This document shows, piece by piece, positions 32,936 through 44,017 of a stretch of DNA of 64,000 nt. Under the pieces are notes generated by a model, which was not told the DNA's origin, made no database searches, and saw only the letters and a list, made by a program, of their open reading frames with translations. Source of the DNA: Plazaster borealis (taxonomy: Eukaryota; Echinodermata; Asteroidea; Forcipulatida; Labidiasteridae); NCBI GenBank assembly GCA_021014325.1, contig CM037476.1, forward strand, positions 17,024,827 through 17,088,826, in the 5' to 3' direction. Positions within the stretch are counted from its first letter, which is position 1. Every line of letters begins with the position of its first letter. The position numbers and the translations under genes were made by a program.

Positions 32936-33459
32936 CATGGAAAACATAAGTGATGTTTCAAGCTTTGCGTGATGTGGATAAATGTTCTAAAAAACCAATC
33001 AAGGGAGAACAAAGAGCAGTCCTTGATTTACTGAGTTGACAAATATGGTCGGGCTTACACGCACCGACTTATGGGGTCTTTTACACAATGGAACAATGTA
33101 ACCCTACAAAGTTGTCTTTGTTCTAGTTCTACCCCAAGGAGGAGTTCTTAAGAAAAGGAAACAATAGAACAATGACAGGACCGCATAACTTCCATATGTG
33201 ATGGGGGTGTTTTCTGTTGAAACTGAGTACAAAAGGGATCCAAGTGTTTTGACAGAGCGAGGACATCCTTGCTGCACTTTTGTGTGGACAACCAATAGAG
33301 ACATCACTAAAACAAACTTTAAAAAATGATGGGAGAACAAAGAAAAGTCCTCTATTTCTAGAGCAGCAGTAGCGCAATTTTTAATTTTTGTTTAATTTAA
33401 CATCCGGGATAGAATATTATTATTTTTTTGGTCCTGGGGTTGGATCCCCACCCCCACAA
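32936..33459. other. Distal 3' flank of GPCR gene 7
   Basis: Resumes homology with the gene 6 flank (AACATGGAAAACATAAGTG). 33130-33370 is related to the 185-bp units at 28679-29035. No gene. Confidence 0.55.
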
Positions 33460-33690
33460 TAGTTTGGCTGGTTTATATTATATTTGGTTTTACCCATACA
33501 ACTAAGTCTAAAAGCACTGTATACTCAGTATTTTCTTGAGTCCTTGGGAAAACAAATCCACAGGCATATCACTCCATGGGATATGACAGTGGATTTGTTT
33601 TTCACAGGACTCAAGAAAGTACCAAGTATTCAGTGCTTTACACACATCGGTGTATGGGTATAACCAAATAATACTCTTTATTCTCTATGC
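33460..33690. mobile_element. Foldback MITE (AAAGCACTGTATACTCAG arms)
   Basis: Left arm TATTTGGTTTTACCCATAC through TCTTGAGTCC is mirrored by right arm GGACTCAAGAAAGTACC through ATGGGTATAACCAAATA. A half copy lies at 44390-44470 in an ASCC3 intron. Confidence 0.75.
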
Positions 33691-34106
33691 AAATTTGACT
33701 TCTTGCCATATTTCTTTGTGTTTTCTTCTTCTTTTTTAATCTCTCTCAAAAAAGGGCTAATGCATAAATATATCTAAGGTCTGACAAGTAAAGTTTAATA
33801 TTTTATTTATTTATTTATTTATTTTGTATAGTTTTGATTATTTACAATCATTTTTAAAAAGTCTGTACAAAATAGATAGTGGCCTGAAACAGCATTCTCT
33901 AGTTAATTGCTAAATGAAACCTAATTTGATCGGAGATACTCAAAAAGGCGGAAAAATAATTGGATCTATAATACTGCAAATTTGTTTAATTTAACAAATT
34001 TAAATAATCAGCAGATCAGTTTCAAATCTTTCGTTTATTATGGAAAATCTACAGAGAATTTTAACTCCTTTTATTATTGTCTCGTCAGTGCAAAAACAAT
34101 CGCATT
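33691..34106. other. AT-rich non-coding sequence
   Basis: Contains a TTTA microsatellite near 33805-33825. Nothing else recognised. Confidence 0.5.
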
Positions 34107-34110
34107 TTAA

Positions 34111-34427
34111 CCCTTTAGAGATCATTCATATCTCTAATCATCACCATACCAGGCTAATATTGTTAAGTTTATGACACAATTTTTTCTTGTAAAAGTGTCT
34201 GAAAAAATAATATGACACAGACATTCGGTTTTGTTTCAGAAACATAGATTCTATGTTATCTTATCAAATAATAAACCACTATGTTAACATGGGAAACATT
34301 GGAAAATGTCAATTCAGGTCATGATCTTTATTTTGACTTTGACCTGTTTGGTTGAGTAGGTGAGATTTTGCAGCTGTTTGCAGCATTTTGGTACAAGCCG
34401 TTTGTGGCCGCTACGGTCTCTAACAGG
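34111..34427. mobile_element. TTAA-flanked MITE (CCCTTTAGAGACC ends)
   Basis: TTAA at 34107-34110 and 34428-34431. Left end CCCTTTAGAGATC; right end (reverse complement) CCTGTTAGAGACCG. The interior is related to 59018-59310, in the opposite orientation (GGTCATG, TTTGACCT, GTTAACAT). Confidence 0.75.
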
Positions 34428-34608
34428 TTAAAATAACCTTACAAGTCGCACGAGCGGGGCTCCGTTCAAAAAGGCACCTAAGATTTTGTGTGTACACTCG
34501 GGATATGTTTACTTTTTAGCGAGATTATATAACAATTTGGCAAATTCAAACTTGCATGTCCTGTCATGTCTGTTAATACTATTTTTGCACAATTTTCACC
34601 TTCTTTAA

Positions 34609-34968
34609 AGGTATCGTACATGTTTGGTAATGACTCAAAACAAATATTAGCATAAAAACTGACTTGGTAACAAGCAACGGAGAGCTGTTGATAGTATAAA
34701 ACATTGTAGAAAACGACTCCCTCTGAAGTAACGTAGTTTTTGAGAAAGAGGTAATTTCTCACTAAAATAATAAAAACTTACTGTAAGAAGTTTTTATTCC
34801 TATCTGAAAGCACACAAATTTGTACAACGTTTTTTCTTTCATCATTTTCTTGCAACTACGATGACCAATTGAGCCCAAATTTTCACAGGCTTGTTATTTT
34901 ATGCATATGTTGGGATACACCAAGTGAGAACACTGGTTTTTGACATTTACCAAGCGTGTTCAGTGCCT
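34609..34968. mobile_element. TTAA-flanked MITE, second copy of the 32562 family
   Basis: TTAA at 34605-34608 and 34969-34972. Ends AGGTATCGTACATGTTTGG and (reverse complement) AGGCACTGAACACGCTTGG. The interior is close to the first copy. Confidence 0.82.
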
Positions 34969-34972
34969 TTAA

Positions 34973-35783
34973 TCTGACATGTTGTTACCCACTTTGGAGA
35001 ATGTAAGAACTGTGATAAGAACTATTTTATTTCAGACGTGTTTGTATGTGAGGAAGTATTACCTGTCTCACTGCATGCATTAAAAAGAAAACCTAAAAAG
35101 CATCTGTCTAATTTTTATTTTGAATGAATTTTATCATATCAACCTTCATTTAAATAATCTAGTCTCTGCTGCCATCCTGTACTTTGGTTTTTTTGTGTTA
35201 TTGTATTTTTGTACTTTGTACTCTAGTTTTGTCTGTCCACTGTAAGTGTTCTGTCCTGTCCAATAGGGAAAAAGCACTGAGCTTCTTTCTTTCTCTACAT
35301 ACATGCACTGATAGGATGTATACATTAATATGATTTTCTGTACAACGTATTATCAAATACATACAAGAATTCCGATGAATTTGAGTAAACTACAAGAGAA
35401 ACACTTATTGAATAATAATTGTCTGGATAAAGATAATTAACAAGGCGGGAGTTGAACCTGCATGTTCTGAGGTACAGTTCCAGTGCTCTCCACAAAATGC
35501 GCTGCCTTGATCTACATTGTGGTATATCCATGTTAATAAACGGTGAAAACATTTTGTTTCTCCCTGTTAAAAAACAACATAACCAAAACGAGGCTAGAGG
35601 GCAAAGTAGTCTGGCCCCTCATATGTGTGATAGCAATCAATATTCATGTTCACTCTTGTATCAGGAAACACGACTAAACCATTGTTATACTGCACAATAT
35701 CACTCTCTACAGCGGAGGTCTTTCTGGTGCAGTTTACTTTTAATCAAGATGGTGAGAGACATGATACGTGGTGTGCCAAATAC
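34973..35783. other. Non-coding spacer
   Basis: No gene seen. An ORF at 35452-35832 (+) lacks any recognisable domain and partly overlaps the lectin relic antisense. Confidence 0.45.
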
Positions 35784-35835
35784 TCATAGTTCAAAAGAGA
35801 CACAACCCTCAATATTCTTGGAGTCGGTGTAAACA
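35784..35835 (-). pseudogene. Relic of the lectin gene 3' end
   Basis: The minus-strand frame ends YTDSKNIEGCVSFEL-stop, matching the lectin's HTDSKDIQGCVYFEL-stop at 36064. DNA identity is high over about 45 bp and vanishes upstream, where no splice acceptor or further lectin sequence is visible. It is best read as a leftover of a local duplication. An alternative last exon is less likely. Confidence 0.7.
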
Positions 35836-36063
35836 AGATGGCGGCCGATAGTTTCTTCATAGAATACGTCCTTTGTCATGTCTCTTGGAAACACCCGTAT
35901 ATCAAGATGGTGCTTCATTAAACATAGATTTACTGAGAGTTTGTCGATTGCTGCAGGCAAAGATACCAAACCGCTGATAGTTTTTTTCTCGGTTCATGTC
36001 TGCCTTTGTCGACAATTAGACGTCATTGAGAAGAGGAACAAAAGCTGCCGTGATTTTAAATGT

Positions 36064-36780
36064 TCAAAGTTCAAAGTAGACACAACCCTGAATATCCTTG
36101 GAGTCAGTGTGATCGTCCTCAACAAAGGTGACGTCATTGAGTTGACATTTCTTCTCTTTCTCGCTGCTCTGCCAAACATTAAAGGAGTGGCATCGAGGAT
36201 CTGATGTACACGCCCAGCCACAAGCAATCACACCCTCTACGGCCAGGTTGTTGATGACGTGATTGAGGGGGCAGTATTGAGAGACACGCCCATCATGACC
36301 TATCAGGGTGTGGTAGATTGGCACGACAGAGACAGGCATCTCACATAAAACTAATTTACGGATGTTACTCTGGCATTCGTTACTATCAGACCAATGTCCA
36401 TTCCTCTTCATCATTCGGGCACAGTTTAACCCTGCGTCGTTGTGTGGAATGTTTGAATACCAGTCGGTAAATTTTGCAGGCTGACCTCCACACAGCCAAA
36501 CTCCTTCTTGAGCAGCATCTGTGCAGCCTATCCACATACCGTTATTCCCTTTCACTGCCCACTCGAATATGAAGTTGTTTTCTTCTCTTGAATCAGGCAC
36601 TATGAGGTTGCTCCCTAGTCGCTTGCATGCCGCCTCGGCTTGCATCCGGTTCATCTGCCCAGGGAGTAAGATGTAGCAAGACTGACGCCATTTTACCCAG
36701 CCAGTAGGACAAGAGGAGAGGACGATAACAATGCTTTGCATTGTCATCAATAGCAAGAGATGAAATAGAATGGTATTCAT
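36064..36780 (-). CDS. Secreted C-type lectin with C-terminal PAN/apple-like domain, 238 aa
   Basis: Start is the ATG at 36780, followed at once by a signal peptide (FHLLLLMTMQSIVIVLS). Residues 24-147 form a C-type lectin fold with Cys 24, 35, 52, 120, 136 and 146, WIG at 83-85 and WSD at 130-132. The sugar-choosing EPN/QPD triplet is replaced by IPH (111-113), so classical calcium-dependent mannose or galactose binding is doubtful. Residues about 165-238 carry six further Cys (170, 187, 191, 197, 212, 233) with CTSDPRCHSFN and CQLND, typical of PAN/apple modules. Likely extracellular recognition or adhesion; the ligand is unknown. Single exon, on the same strand as ASCC3. Confidence 0.88.
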   Translation of the reverse strand: MNTILFHLLLLMTMQSIVIVLSSCPTGWVKWRQSCYILLPGQMNRMQAEAACKRLGSNLIVPDSREENNFIFEWAVKGNNGMWIGCTDAAQEGVWLCGGQPAKFTDWYSNIPHNDAGLNCARMMKRNGHWSDSNECQSNIRKLVLCEMPVSVVPIYHTLIGHDGRVSQYCPLNHVINNLAVEGVIACGWACTSDPRCHSFNVWQSSEKEKKCQLNDVTFVEDDHTDSKDIQGCVYFEL

Positions 36781-36831
36781 ACTCTGAAGAAACGTTGTTA
36801 TCACACACCACAGTAACTCTGGTTTTATGTG

Positions 36832-36839
36832 TTATAAAG
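36832..36839 (-). promoter_or_regulatory. Possible TATA element of the lectin gene
   Basis: CTTTATAA on the minus strand about 52 bases before the ATG. Position is plausible only with a very short 5' UTR; no other support. Confidence 0.25.
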
Positions 36840-37774
36840 TATAGACAACTCGTCCTCCTTTACTGAGAAACTGATCAACATGTGAAATGTGACAAATCGG
36901 CCCAGTTGTCTTATACTTTGTCGTCACGTTCACACAGTTCAATCGGTTCTGAATTTAACGTCTGTTCCAATGCTTGGATGGTAGTATTAATAACAAGTCT
37001 TCATGTGTCTCAAATTTAACAAACAATAGTAAAACGGTTGCCATACCAACAGGCAAACAAAACATGTGACCTGAAATAATCAGACTGATGAGGCGCAAAG
37101 ATTGTCACTTATAATAATATTATGAATAATTTGTTAACTTTCTACCAAGCTAACAATTATTTATTTATTTTACCCACCAAGGTGGAAAAGAGGAGAGGAC
37201 GACCGTTTATCTATAGAGAAGATGATATTTCATTCATTGCATTTATACTGCGCTCTCTCCTGTACCAGTCTGTTCGAGGGCGCATTACATAAAAATTCCA
37301 GTAAACAATACAAAATTAAGAAGAATGCAGTATAGCCTACATACAAAAAAGTTACACACAGCGTAATAAATGCACACAGATAAACGATGACAAACTAAAA
37401 CAGAAAAGATAAAAAACACATTACATCACCAAAAGCTTATGTAAAAAGGAATGTTTTGAGTTGGATTTTGAACAGATTTCGTGAGTGTAATTTACGAATG
37501 TCAGATGGCAAATTATTCCATAAAACAGATGCAGCTGATTAAAAAGCACAGTCTGCTAAAGGTAGGCAAGATCTTGCCATTTGGTTACTCCAACAAAACT
37601 TCACCTGTTGACCTGAGGTTGTGACCATGTTAACTTCTGACAGTAATTAATTCACTTAAAGCCAGGGTGTACTTTTTGTAATTACTCCACAATAATATTT
37701 CGCTATAAGTTGTGATGAAAACTCTGGACTGGTTTTGATACCTTTAAAAACTTGGCAATGGGAATCAATAATAA
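36840..37774. other. Lectin upstream region and a dispersed repeat at about 37210-37600
   Basis: 37210-37600 begins TTCATTCATTGCATTTATAC and includes GTCTGTTCGAGGGCGCA and a TTATTCCATAAAACAGATG block, in the style of dispersed repeats; it has no ORF. The rest shows nothing recognisable. Confidence 0.45.
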
Positions 37775-38280
37775 TAATAACTAGACATTAGGTGTTTGTG
37801 AACAAACGCAAAGCTGTTCCGGTTTTCTGATTCATAAAAAATTTAAAAAAATTAAAAATCACAAACATTACGACCTTATGACATGTGGTTCAGGAGATAT
37901 GATTATCTCAATTTTTGAGCTTCCTGTTAAGACCGGAAGTAAAGGTCAAAGTAAGGTTATTTTAAGAATAAAATGTCGCAAGCTACAATACAACACAATC
38001 ATTACGACCTTATGACATGTGGTTCGGGAGATATGATGTTTTCAATATTTGAACTTCATGTTTGGACCGGAAGTAAAGGTCAAAGTGGGGTCATCTTAGT
38101 TAATAAAATTTCGCATTTGTTAAAAGCTACCATACAAAACAAACATTACAATTTAATGACTTGTGGTTCAGGCGATATGATTTTTTGAGTAATAAACTTT
38201 GATTTACCGTAATTTGACACCTGATGACGTCACAGAAAAAAAACAGTTTTTCATACTAACAAATTTGATAAGGAACACGA
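37775..38280 (-). repeat. Inverted copy of the 9059-9950 repeat element
   Basis: Starts CTAGACATTAGGTGTTTGTG, the reverse complement of the right end at about 9935, next to an AAT microsatellite. It then has three units of about 120 bp with CTTATGACATGTGGTTC and GACCGGAAGTAAAGGTCAA. Confidence 0.72.
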
Positions 38281-40984
38281 TGATGTGCAACTTATTCCAA
38301 TTTAATTTATTTTGAAATATTGTGTTTTTGACCAGCAAAACATTTACATTTATAGCGCCATGCGGTTTGTACACAGATGGAAACGCGCAATTAGTGATGT
38401 CATTATAACGTCATATGAATTTGTTACCCCTGTTTGTCCCACTTAACTTTGCTGTTTTAATTCGAGGTAAATCATTATGCGTGTACCTAAAACTCTATAC
38501 AGGAGTCCAGTAAGCGGATTAGCCCGATCTGTGTGAAGCTGTGCATTCGTCCGTAAAGCCTAAACTTGGGCCATTCCATTTACAATTAAGGTGTCGAAAC
38601 ATTTCTCAAACTTTGCAATTAAATCAAGCGTAGAAAAATAAATTACAACAAAGTGTTTAAATTTGTTATGAACTGCGACTATTGCTCTGTTGCAAAACTA
38701 TAGGCCCTATTGCAGAAGCATGCGGAAAAATGAACTGTAGTAAAACAAAACAATCACACTACACGACAGCATTACCCCCTTCTTAAGAATGGTATGCCCC
38801 AATAAACACGTAGCAGGTTTCGAGTTCCAAACTTGTGTTGACGGATTTTTTCTTTTTCAAGACATTTTCCACACGACCATAACTACTTCATACTTTTGTC
38901 TTATCAAAACAAAAATATTATCACATAAATCTCCAAGAATTGGACTTTCCAATAGTATAAATTTGCACGCTTTAAATTACATTTCTAAGGAGGCAATTTA
39001 CCTCTTAAACTGGTACCTTTTTTACAAAGCATTCTCTGTCATAGTACGCCGAATGCTGTGGACACATGCGTTCAATGGGATATCAAACAACCATTCTGAT
39101 TCGCTGCTTGGTCTAACAGTGCCCTAGTACGGCAGTAAATTATAACCAATCAACTAGAGTTTAACATCACCTTCTTGGGAGGGATCACCCTCTATTTTAA
39201 AGCTCGAACGAAAACAATCGGCTGAGGGGTTACTGAGTTACGACCGTTTAGGGACCGCATTGCATGGTCTGCATTGAGCAAAACATGCCGGCTACACAGT
39301 AAAACTGACAAAACTGTTCATCTTTAGACCCCATAGTACGGGACTTTAAAACAATACTTTAATATAATTTTAAAACAGTTTTGAAGATGAATAACTACTC
39401 TCTTTTTTGGCACAAGAACGAAATTGATACATTGAGTAAAAGTTGAGATATGACACTAAAAAGCAAAAAAAGGGATGTTTTGAGTGCTTTCTGGAGTCGT
39501 CTTCTGCCGTTTCCGGGGTTGGTTGCTTAAGTTGTACACAGAAATTCATATGGCAGGTAATGTTGGGACAGTACTAACACCAACAATACATGACTGAAGT
39601 CCAGAACTGAAAAAAGTTTGTGGATCGGATGTACACTTCTCGAGATATGATAGCTCAAATTTCGCTTATTAAATATTCAAACCCCTGTCACGTGATTAAT
39701 TAATTAAGAATTTTAATCTAAGACATCTGTAAACAAATTTGAGGTGGCCAGCGCAAGTCCCATTCTTAGTAAAATTCACACATCGTGCGAACCACATACT
39801 AATTTAACTGATTCTTTGAAGGTAACTGGATGTAACCAAAAACATATGGCATTGTAGCCATGGTGCCAGGACCTATTAATGATGGCTAATCATAGTGGTG
39901 CTTTGATTAATTTTTGGGCTCGGAATATCACTTATAAAAAGTATTTCACTTTTCAAAACAATTTATGTAAATCAGGAAACTATCAATTAACTTATATTGA
40001 AAATATTGTATTTTGAACCACCTAACGTTTCATAAACATTTACAATTTGTACACAAAAAGAAAACACGCCTATAAGTAAGACGTCAAGATGACAAGATGA
40101 AAGCACATCTACAGCATCACAGAAGTCTAAAACTGAAAAAAGTTTGACGATCGGGGGTATACTTTTTGAGAAATGGTGCTAGGTTGGCTAATTAAATATT
40201 CACCTCGCTGTAAAGTGGCTAATTAATTAAGAATTTATTACATTTAGAGTTAAGTTCATGTACTAAGCTTCAATTTGATATAGGATCTATCTCTTTCATA
40301 TTTACACTCTAGGATATTAGCTGTATACAACAAAAAACGTGTACAAATGCTATAGGATTTAGGAGGAAACAAGTATACGAAATATAATAAAAATCTCAAC
40401 GGAAACAATACCTGTTCCGACAGTAAGTCGGAACAGCTTATAATGTGTACATTCATTCTGAAAAGTTGTTATGTACTTGTACATGCATATTCTGTTAGTG
40501 TGAAATAAATGACAAACGCAAACCAAAAAAAGCTCCAAATAAATGAATGTTCCAGTAGGCCTATTTTTCAAAAATAATGTTATTTTTTTCAAAGGCAAAA
40601 AACAACAACAAAATCAGACTTAAGCAGGAAGAATATCATGCCTGTTAAAGGTATTATACATATTTGAGAAAACAAACACAATGTAACAACCAAAAATTAA
40701 GGACAATGTGTTTATGTGCTGATAATCGTGCATGGTCGCTATTTTCTTCTGACTCACACAACGGATTAAACCCAAATTTTCACAGGTTTGTTACTTCATT
40801 GTATGATTGATCACACAAAATGTGAACACTGTCTGCGACTATTTTGTCAGCTCTACCAATCCTGTATAATACCGTTAAGCTAAATGATGCAAAAAATTAA
40901 TTCATAACTCTGGGTTATAAACAGCAAATCGGGAAGGTGCTAATTAAACGTATTAGAGTCGGCGATGCTCACACTTAGCCTTCC
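38281..40984. other. AT-rich sequence with a diverged direct repeat
   Basis: Segments at about 39595-39715 and 40115-40235 are similar (CTGAAAAAAGTTTG, TTAAATATTCA, TTAATTAATTAAGAATTT). A TTAA-flanked piece at about 40645-40875 has weak inverted ends resembling the 32562 MITE. The 112-aa ORF at 38789-39127 has no recognisable domain. No gene is called. Confidence 0.45.
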
Positions 40985-41250
40985 ACTAAAGTTCATAATT
41001 TTTGTGTGATGTTTGACTCAGCAATGACAAAAAAAAAAGCCAGGTGACAGCAATATCTAAGGCTGTTTTCATGTCAATTAGGAATAGTGGCAGAACACGG
41101 GATCACCTCACAAAGGATCCTGCCAAAACCATCCAAGACAGATTCGTGCAACTCGCTTTTATACGGGATTAACAACATACACCTCTCTCATCTTCAACAG
41201 TTACAGAAAGCAAATGCAAAGAAATTTCTGGAGACGCAAACAATCAGTAC
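40985..41250 (+). mobile_element. Decayed LINE reverse-transcriptase remnant
   Basis: Successive frames read VHNFCVMFDSAMT, then VTAISKAVFMSIRN, then SCNSLLYGINN and HLQQLQKANAKKF. These match, in order, the C-terminal part of non-LTR retrotransposon RTs (consensus LGVxFDSxLS ... CNSLLYGLP ... LQxxQNAAAR). At least two frameshifts and a stop show that it is dead. Confidence 0.75.
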
Positions 41251-41379
41251 ACACTGTTTTCTATTCAGTGATGCAAGAAAATTTGTTTCGCTTTCGCATT
41301 TCGCATGAAGTGAACCGGGCTTTATACTATTTGAGAGTGTAAAATCTGAACGTCTGGTACAATTACTTCTTTGGTCACA

Positions 41380-41720
41380 AGTGAATGCTCAATGTTGAAT
41401 CCCTCAGACTAAAGAAAGAACTCACTCCGCGGCAGTGAAGTTAATAACGAGAAGCCCCCTCGATCCACTAAGCGAAAGTAGTAGTCCCGGCCGATTTCCT
41501 ACCTTCCGCCCAAGTAGTAGTTATAAAGCACGACAGTTCTTTTCAGAACTAAGTAGTCTCCCGAATTCCGAAATCTACTCCGCAGCAGTAGAATAAATAG
41601 CAAGACAAGTTCTCAAAGAACAAAATCTACACAGCAAAGTAGATATACACATGGTGTTACCGCAAACCGAATATATACATTGATACCTCACCATGCAATG
41701 CCTAAAAACCCATAGACAAT
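41380..41720 (-). repeat. Longest copy of the GTAACACCATGTG dispersed repeat
   Basis: Minus strand from 41700: GGTGAGGTATCAATGTATA, CGGTAACACCATGTG, TTGTTCTTTGAGAAC, CTACTGCTGCGGAGTAG and AGTTCTGAAAAGAACTGTCG. Several short palindromes (TTCTTTGAGAA, AGTTCTGAAAAGAACT) suggest a structured RNA or a foldback origin. Class unknown. Confidence 0.65.
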
Positions 41721-42415
41721 GTTGCTATTGCATGTGGCACAGGCAAGCCTTTTTCGTAGCATCCTCTACATCTGTAAAGCCTGATACCTCTGTGCTATAC
41801 ACATTCATTGAAAACTCAGTACACTTTGTCATCTCTTAATAACTACAAAAAGCTTGCACCAAAACTATTGGACCATCTTTATTGAGTGTTCCCTTGTGAC
41901 CAAACAAATAACTATTGACTCCATGCACCATTGTTCACGTAGCTGCTGTCTGCCACGCTCGCCAATTTTAGAGCCATTTCACGTGATGGGCTCTTCCATG
42001 TTTGAGGTGGGGACAATTTTTCACAAAACTCTTTTTTTAAATTTCGCTTTTGTCCATCGTTGATGTCTACACTTTCACAATTTGTAATCAGGAAGGTTGA
42101 TTTTAATCAATTAAGATGACAAACCCTGTGTTTTGCGATAAGGTTTTACAGGGTTTGGTATGATCGATTCCGTGCCATGTTTAAAAAATGCCGATTTTTA
42201 TGCCTCTGGCATTGCTCTTCCACGAAAAATTTGGTAATATTTTTTCAGAGCGGGTCACAAACTATACGAACAATAATTGTGAGGGCCAAATTTCATGGTG
42301 CTGCTACCCGTGGAATTCTTCGCTTACGCCCTACCATGGCCAATAGAAGTACGTGCCTTACAGGGTGTCATAAGTGCAGAGTACTTTGGTAAGCAGTGCC
42401 ATGTAGAAGGGCCCT
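41721..42415. other. Non-coding spacer
   Basis: I see no exon here. It was read specifically for the next ASCC3 exon (expected EERGP...VIVSRT) without success. Confidence 0.5.
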
Positions 42416-42585
42416 GGGCCCAATTTTATAAAGCTGTTCAGCAGAAAATTCTGCTAAGCAAATTTCTTTGCTAAGCAAGAAATGAGTGGGGTACCAGTCA
42501 CAGCAATTGTAACTGTACGGTATTTTGGCTGGTAACCTATTTCTCCTAAGCAAGAGTTTTCTTATGCTTTATGAAATTAGGCCCT
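42416..42585. mobile_element. Foldback element beside the last visible ASCC3 exon
   Basis: GGGCCCAATTTTATAAAGCT at the left, TTATGAAATTAGGCCCT at the right; about 28 bp from the splice donor of exon 42614-42780. Confidence 0.75.
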
Positions 42586-42613
42586 GATACTTTTATGGTT
42601 ATGGCGAACTTAC

Positions 42614-42780
42614 CTAGCAAATGTATCTCGTCAATCACAAGTAATGACACTGCCTTGACGTATTTCCGCGTCTGCCAGCTCCGACTTACTCCGTCCCACT
42701 TTTCCGGCGTGGTGACAATTACATCTGCGTTTCCAATGGCTCTGATGTCTGGCATCACGTCTCCCGTCAATTCTATTACA
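42614..42780 (-). CDS. ASCC3: ASCC3 exon m (cassette 2, DEIH box), last one visible
   Basis: One base finishing Ser, 55 codons, one base over: [34 protein letters not shown] (motif Ib), [10 protein letters not shown] (Walker B, DEIH). The donor GTAAGTTC is intact, so splicing to a further exon is expected. That exon is not found in the remaining 42.6 kb. Confidence 0.95.
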
Positions 42781-42904
42781 CTGTGAGGTGAGACCAAAAG
42801 TTACTGTTTTTATTATTATCGTTATTTCTGGTTTCTTAAAAAACATTTCACAAGGCTGCCAAAAAGCTGATGGATAAAATTCACACACAAAAATTCATGT
42901 TCAT

Positions 42905-42985
42905 TTGGCATGTTGTGACCGAGCGGTCAAGCGCACCGGACTCAAGCCCTGGTGTTTCTTATCAGCAGAGTGTGGGTTCGGATAA
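42905..42985 (+). mobile_element. 5' fragment of the tRNA-Leu-like SINE
   Basis: TGTTGTGACCGAGCGGTCAA, ACTCAAGCCCTGGTG and GTGTGGGTTCGGAT; only the tRNA-like head remains. In the ASCC3 intron l/m. Confidence 0.75.
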
Positions 42986-43046
42986 ATTATTCAGTTAGAA
43001 AATAAATTATTATTATTATTATAATTACTGAAATATTCATAATTAC

Positions 43047-43132
43047 CTTTTGCCAAGTTTTTCCTGGAGGCGAACCTTCCAGTCGTCGATTCTCTCTCTG
43101 ACTAAAGCTTTCAGTGGAGCAATATACACAAC
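43047..43132 (-). CDS. ASCC3: ASCC3 exon l (cassette 2, motif Ia)
   Basis: 28 codons plus two bases: VVYIAPLKALVRERIDDW, KVRLQEKLGK. APLKALVRER is helicase motif Ia. Acceptor CTCACAG, donor GTAATTAT. Confidence 0.94.
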
Positions 43133-43229
43133 CTGTGAGGAGGAAAAAAAAGGGGAAGTTTTGACTGACCGAAAACTTTGGCATTATCTAGTACAGGGGA
43201 TCTTGTCCAAATATATGCCCCATGGCAGG

Positions 43230-43375
43230 AAAAAATGGCGAATCATTAATGGGGGAGAGAAGTTTTCAGATCGCAGCAACTCCCTATCTGAAACTGTGAA
43301 ACTTTGAAATTCACTTGGCATATTCAAGAACAGTTTAAAATCCTATCTGCATAGAGAAGCATTTTGTTAACTTAA
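43230..43375 (+). mobile_element. LINE 3'-end remnant
   Basis: One frame reads NSLGIFKNSLKSYLHREAF, the typical last segment of CR1/Jockey-type RT proteins (FK..LK.YL). A stop and frame changes upstream. In the ASCC3 intron k/l. Confidence 0.6.
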
Positions 43376-43559
43376 TTTTCTAATTTCTCTTTTGTTTTTT
43401 GGTTGTTTTTGCAGAGCAGCACTATGAGAACCACTTGCAGCGGAAACCGGCGCTTTTAAAGTTTTTGTAATTATTATTATCATAATTATTATATTTTTGT
43501 TTATTTCTTTGTGTTCTTTTACACAAAGATACACTTACAAATAATCTGCTACTGTGTCA

Positions 43560-43955
43560 TTTCTGAATAGAATAGAAATGTAATACCCAGATCTTATATA
43601 GTGCTTTATCAAACACATATCAAAGTGCTTAGTTTTACAACAGGTATGCTGAGTTATGCTTGAATTATGAGACCCAATGATATAGCAGCTTATACCGGTT
43701 GATGTGGCGCAATCTGCTGCCGGAAACACCGGGGCAATTCCCTTGACGTCACGATAAATGTACTGGGTTCTTTTACGTGCATAACATAACACACAAGATC
43801 TACGGCTTTATGTCCCATCTGAAGGACAAAGCAATTATGGTAAAGTATCTTGCTCAAGGACACAAGTGCCAAGACCGGGACTTGAACCCACACTCTGCTG
43901 ATCAGAAACACCAGAGCTTGCGTCCGGTGCTCTTAACCGCTCGGCCATGCATACA
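43560..43955 (-). mobile_element. tRNA-Leu-like SINE, near full length
   Basis: Minus strand: GGCCGAGCGGTTAAGAGCAC, CAAGCTCTGGTG, TTTCTGATCAGCAGAGTG, then AAGTCCCGGTCTTGGC (box B), GAGCAAGATACTTTACC, GATGGGACATAAAGCCG. Ends near TATATAAGATCTGGG. Confidence 0.85.
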
Positions 43956-44017
43956 ATGAAACATTTCTGTAATATTATGTGTAAGTTGACCCGTGAAATG
44001 AAAGACACAGCATAGCT

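Noticed and set aside
35452..35832. 126-aa + strand ORF
   Set aside because: No domain; overlaps the antisense of the lectin relic; not conserved in a second copy.
38789..39127. 112-aa ORF
   Set aside because: AT-rich, no domain, no homologue in the window.
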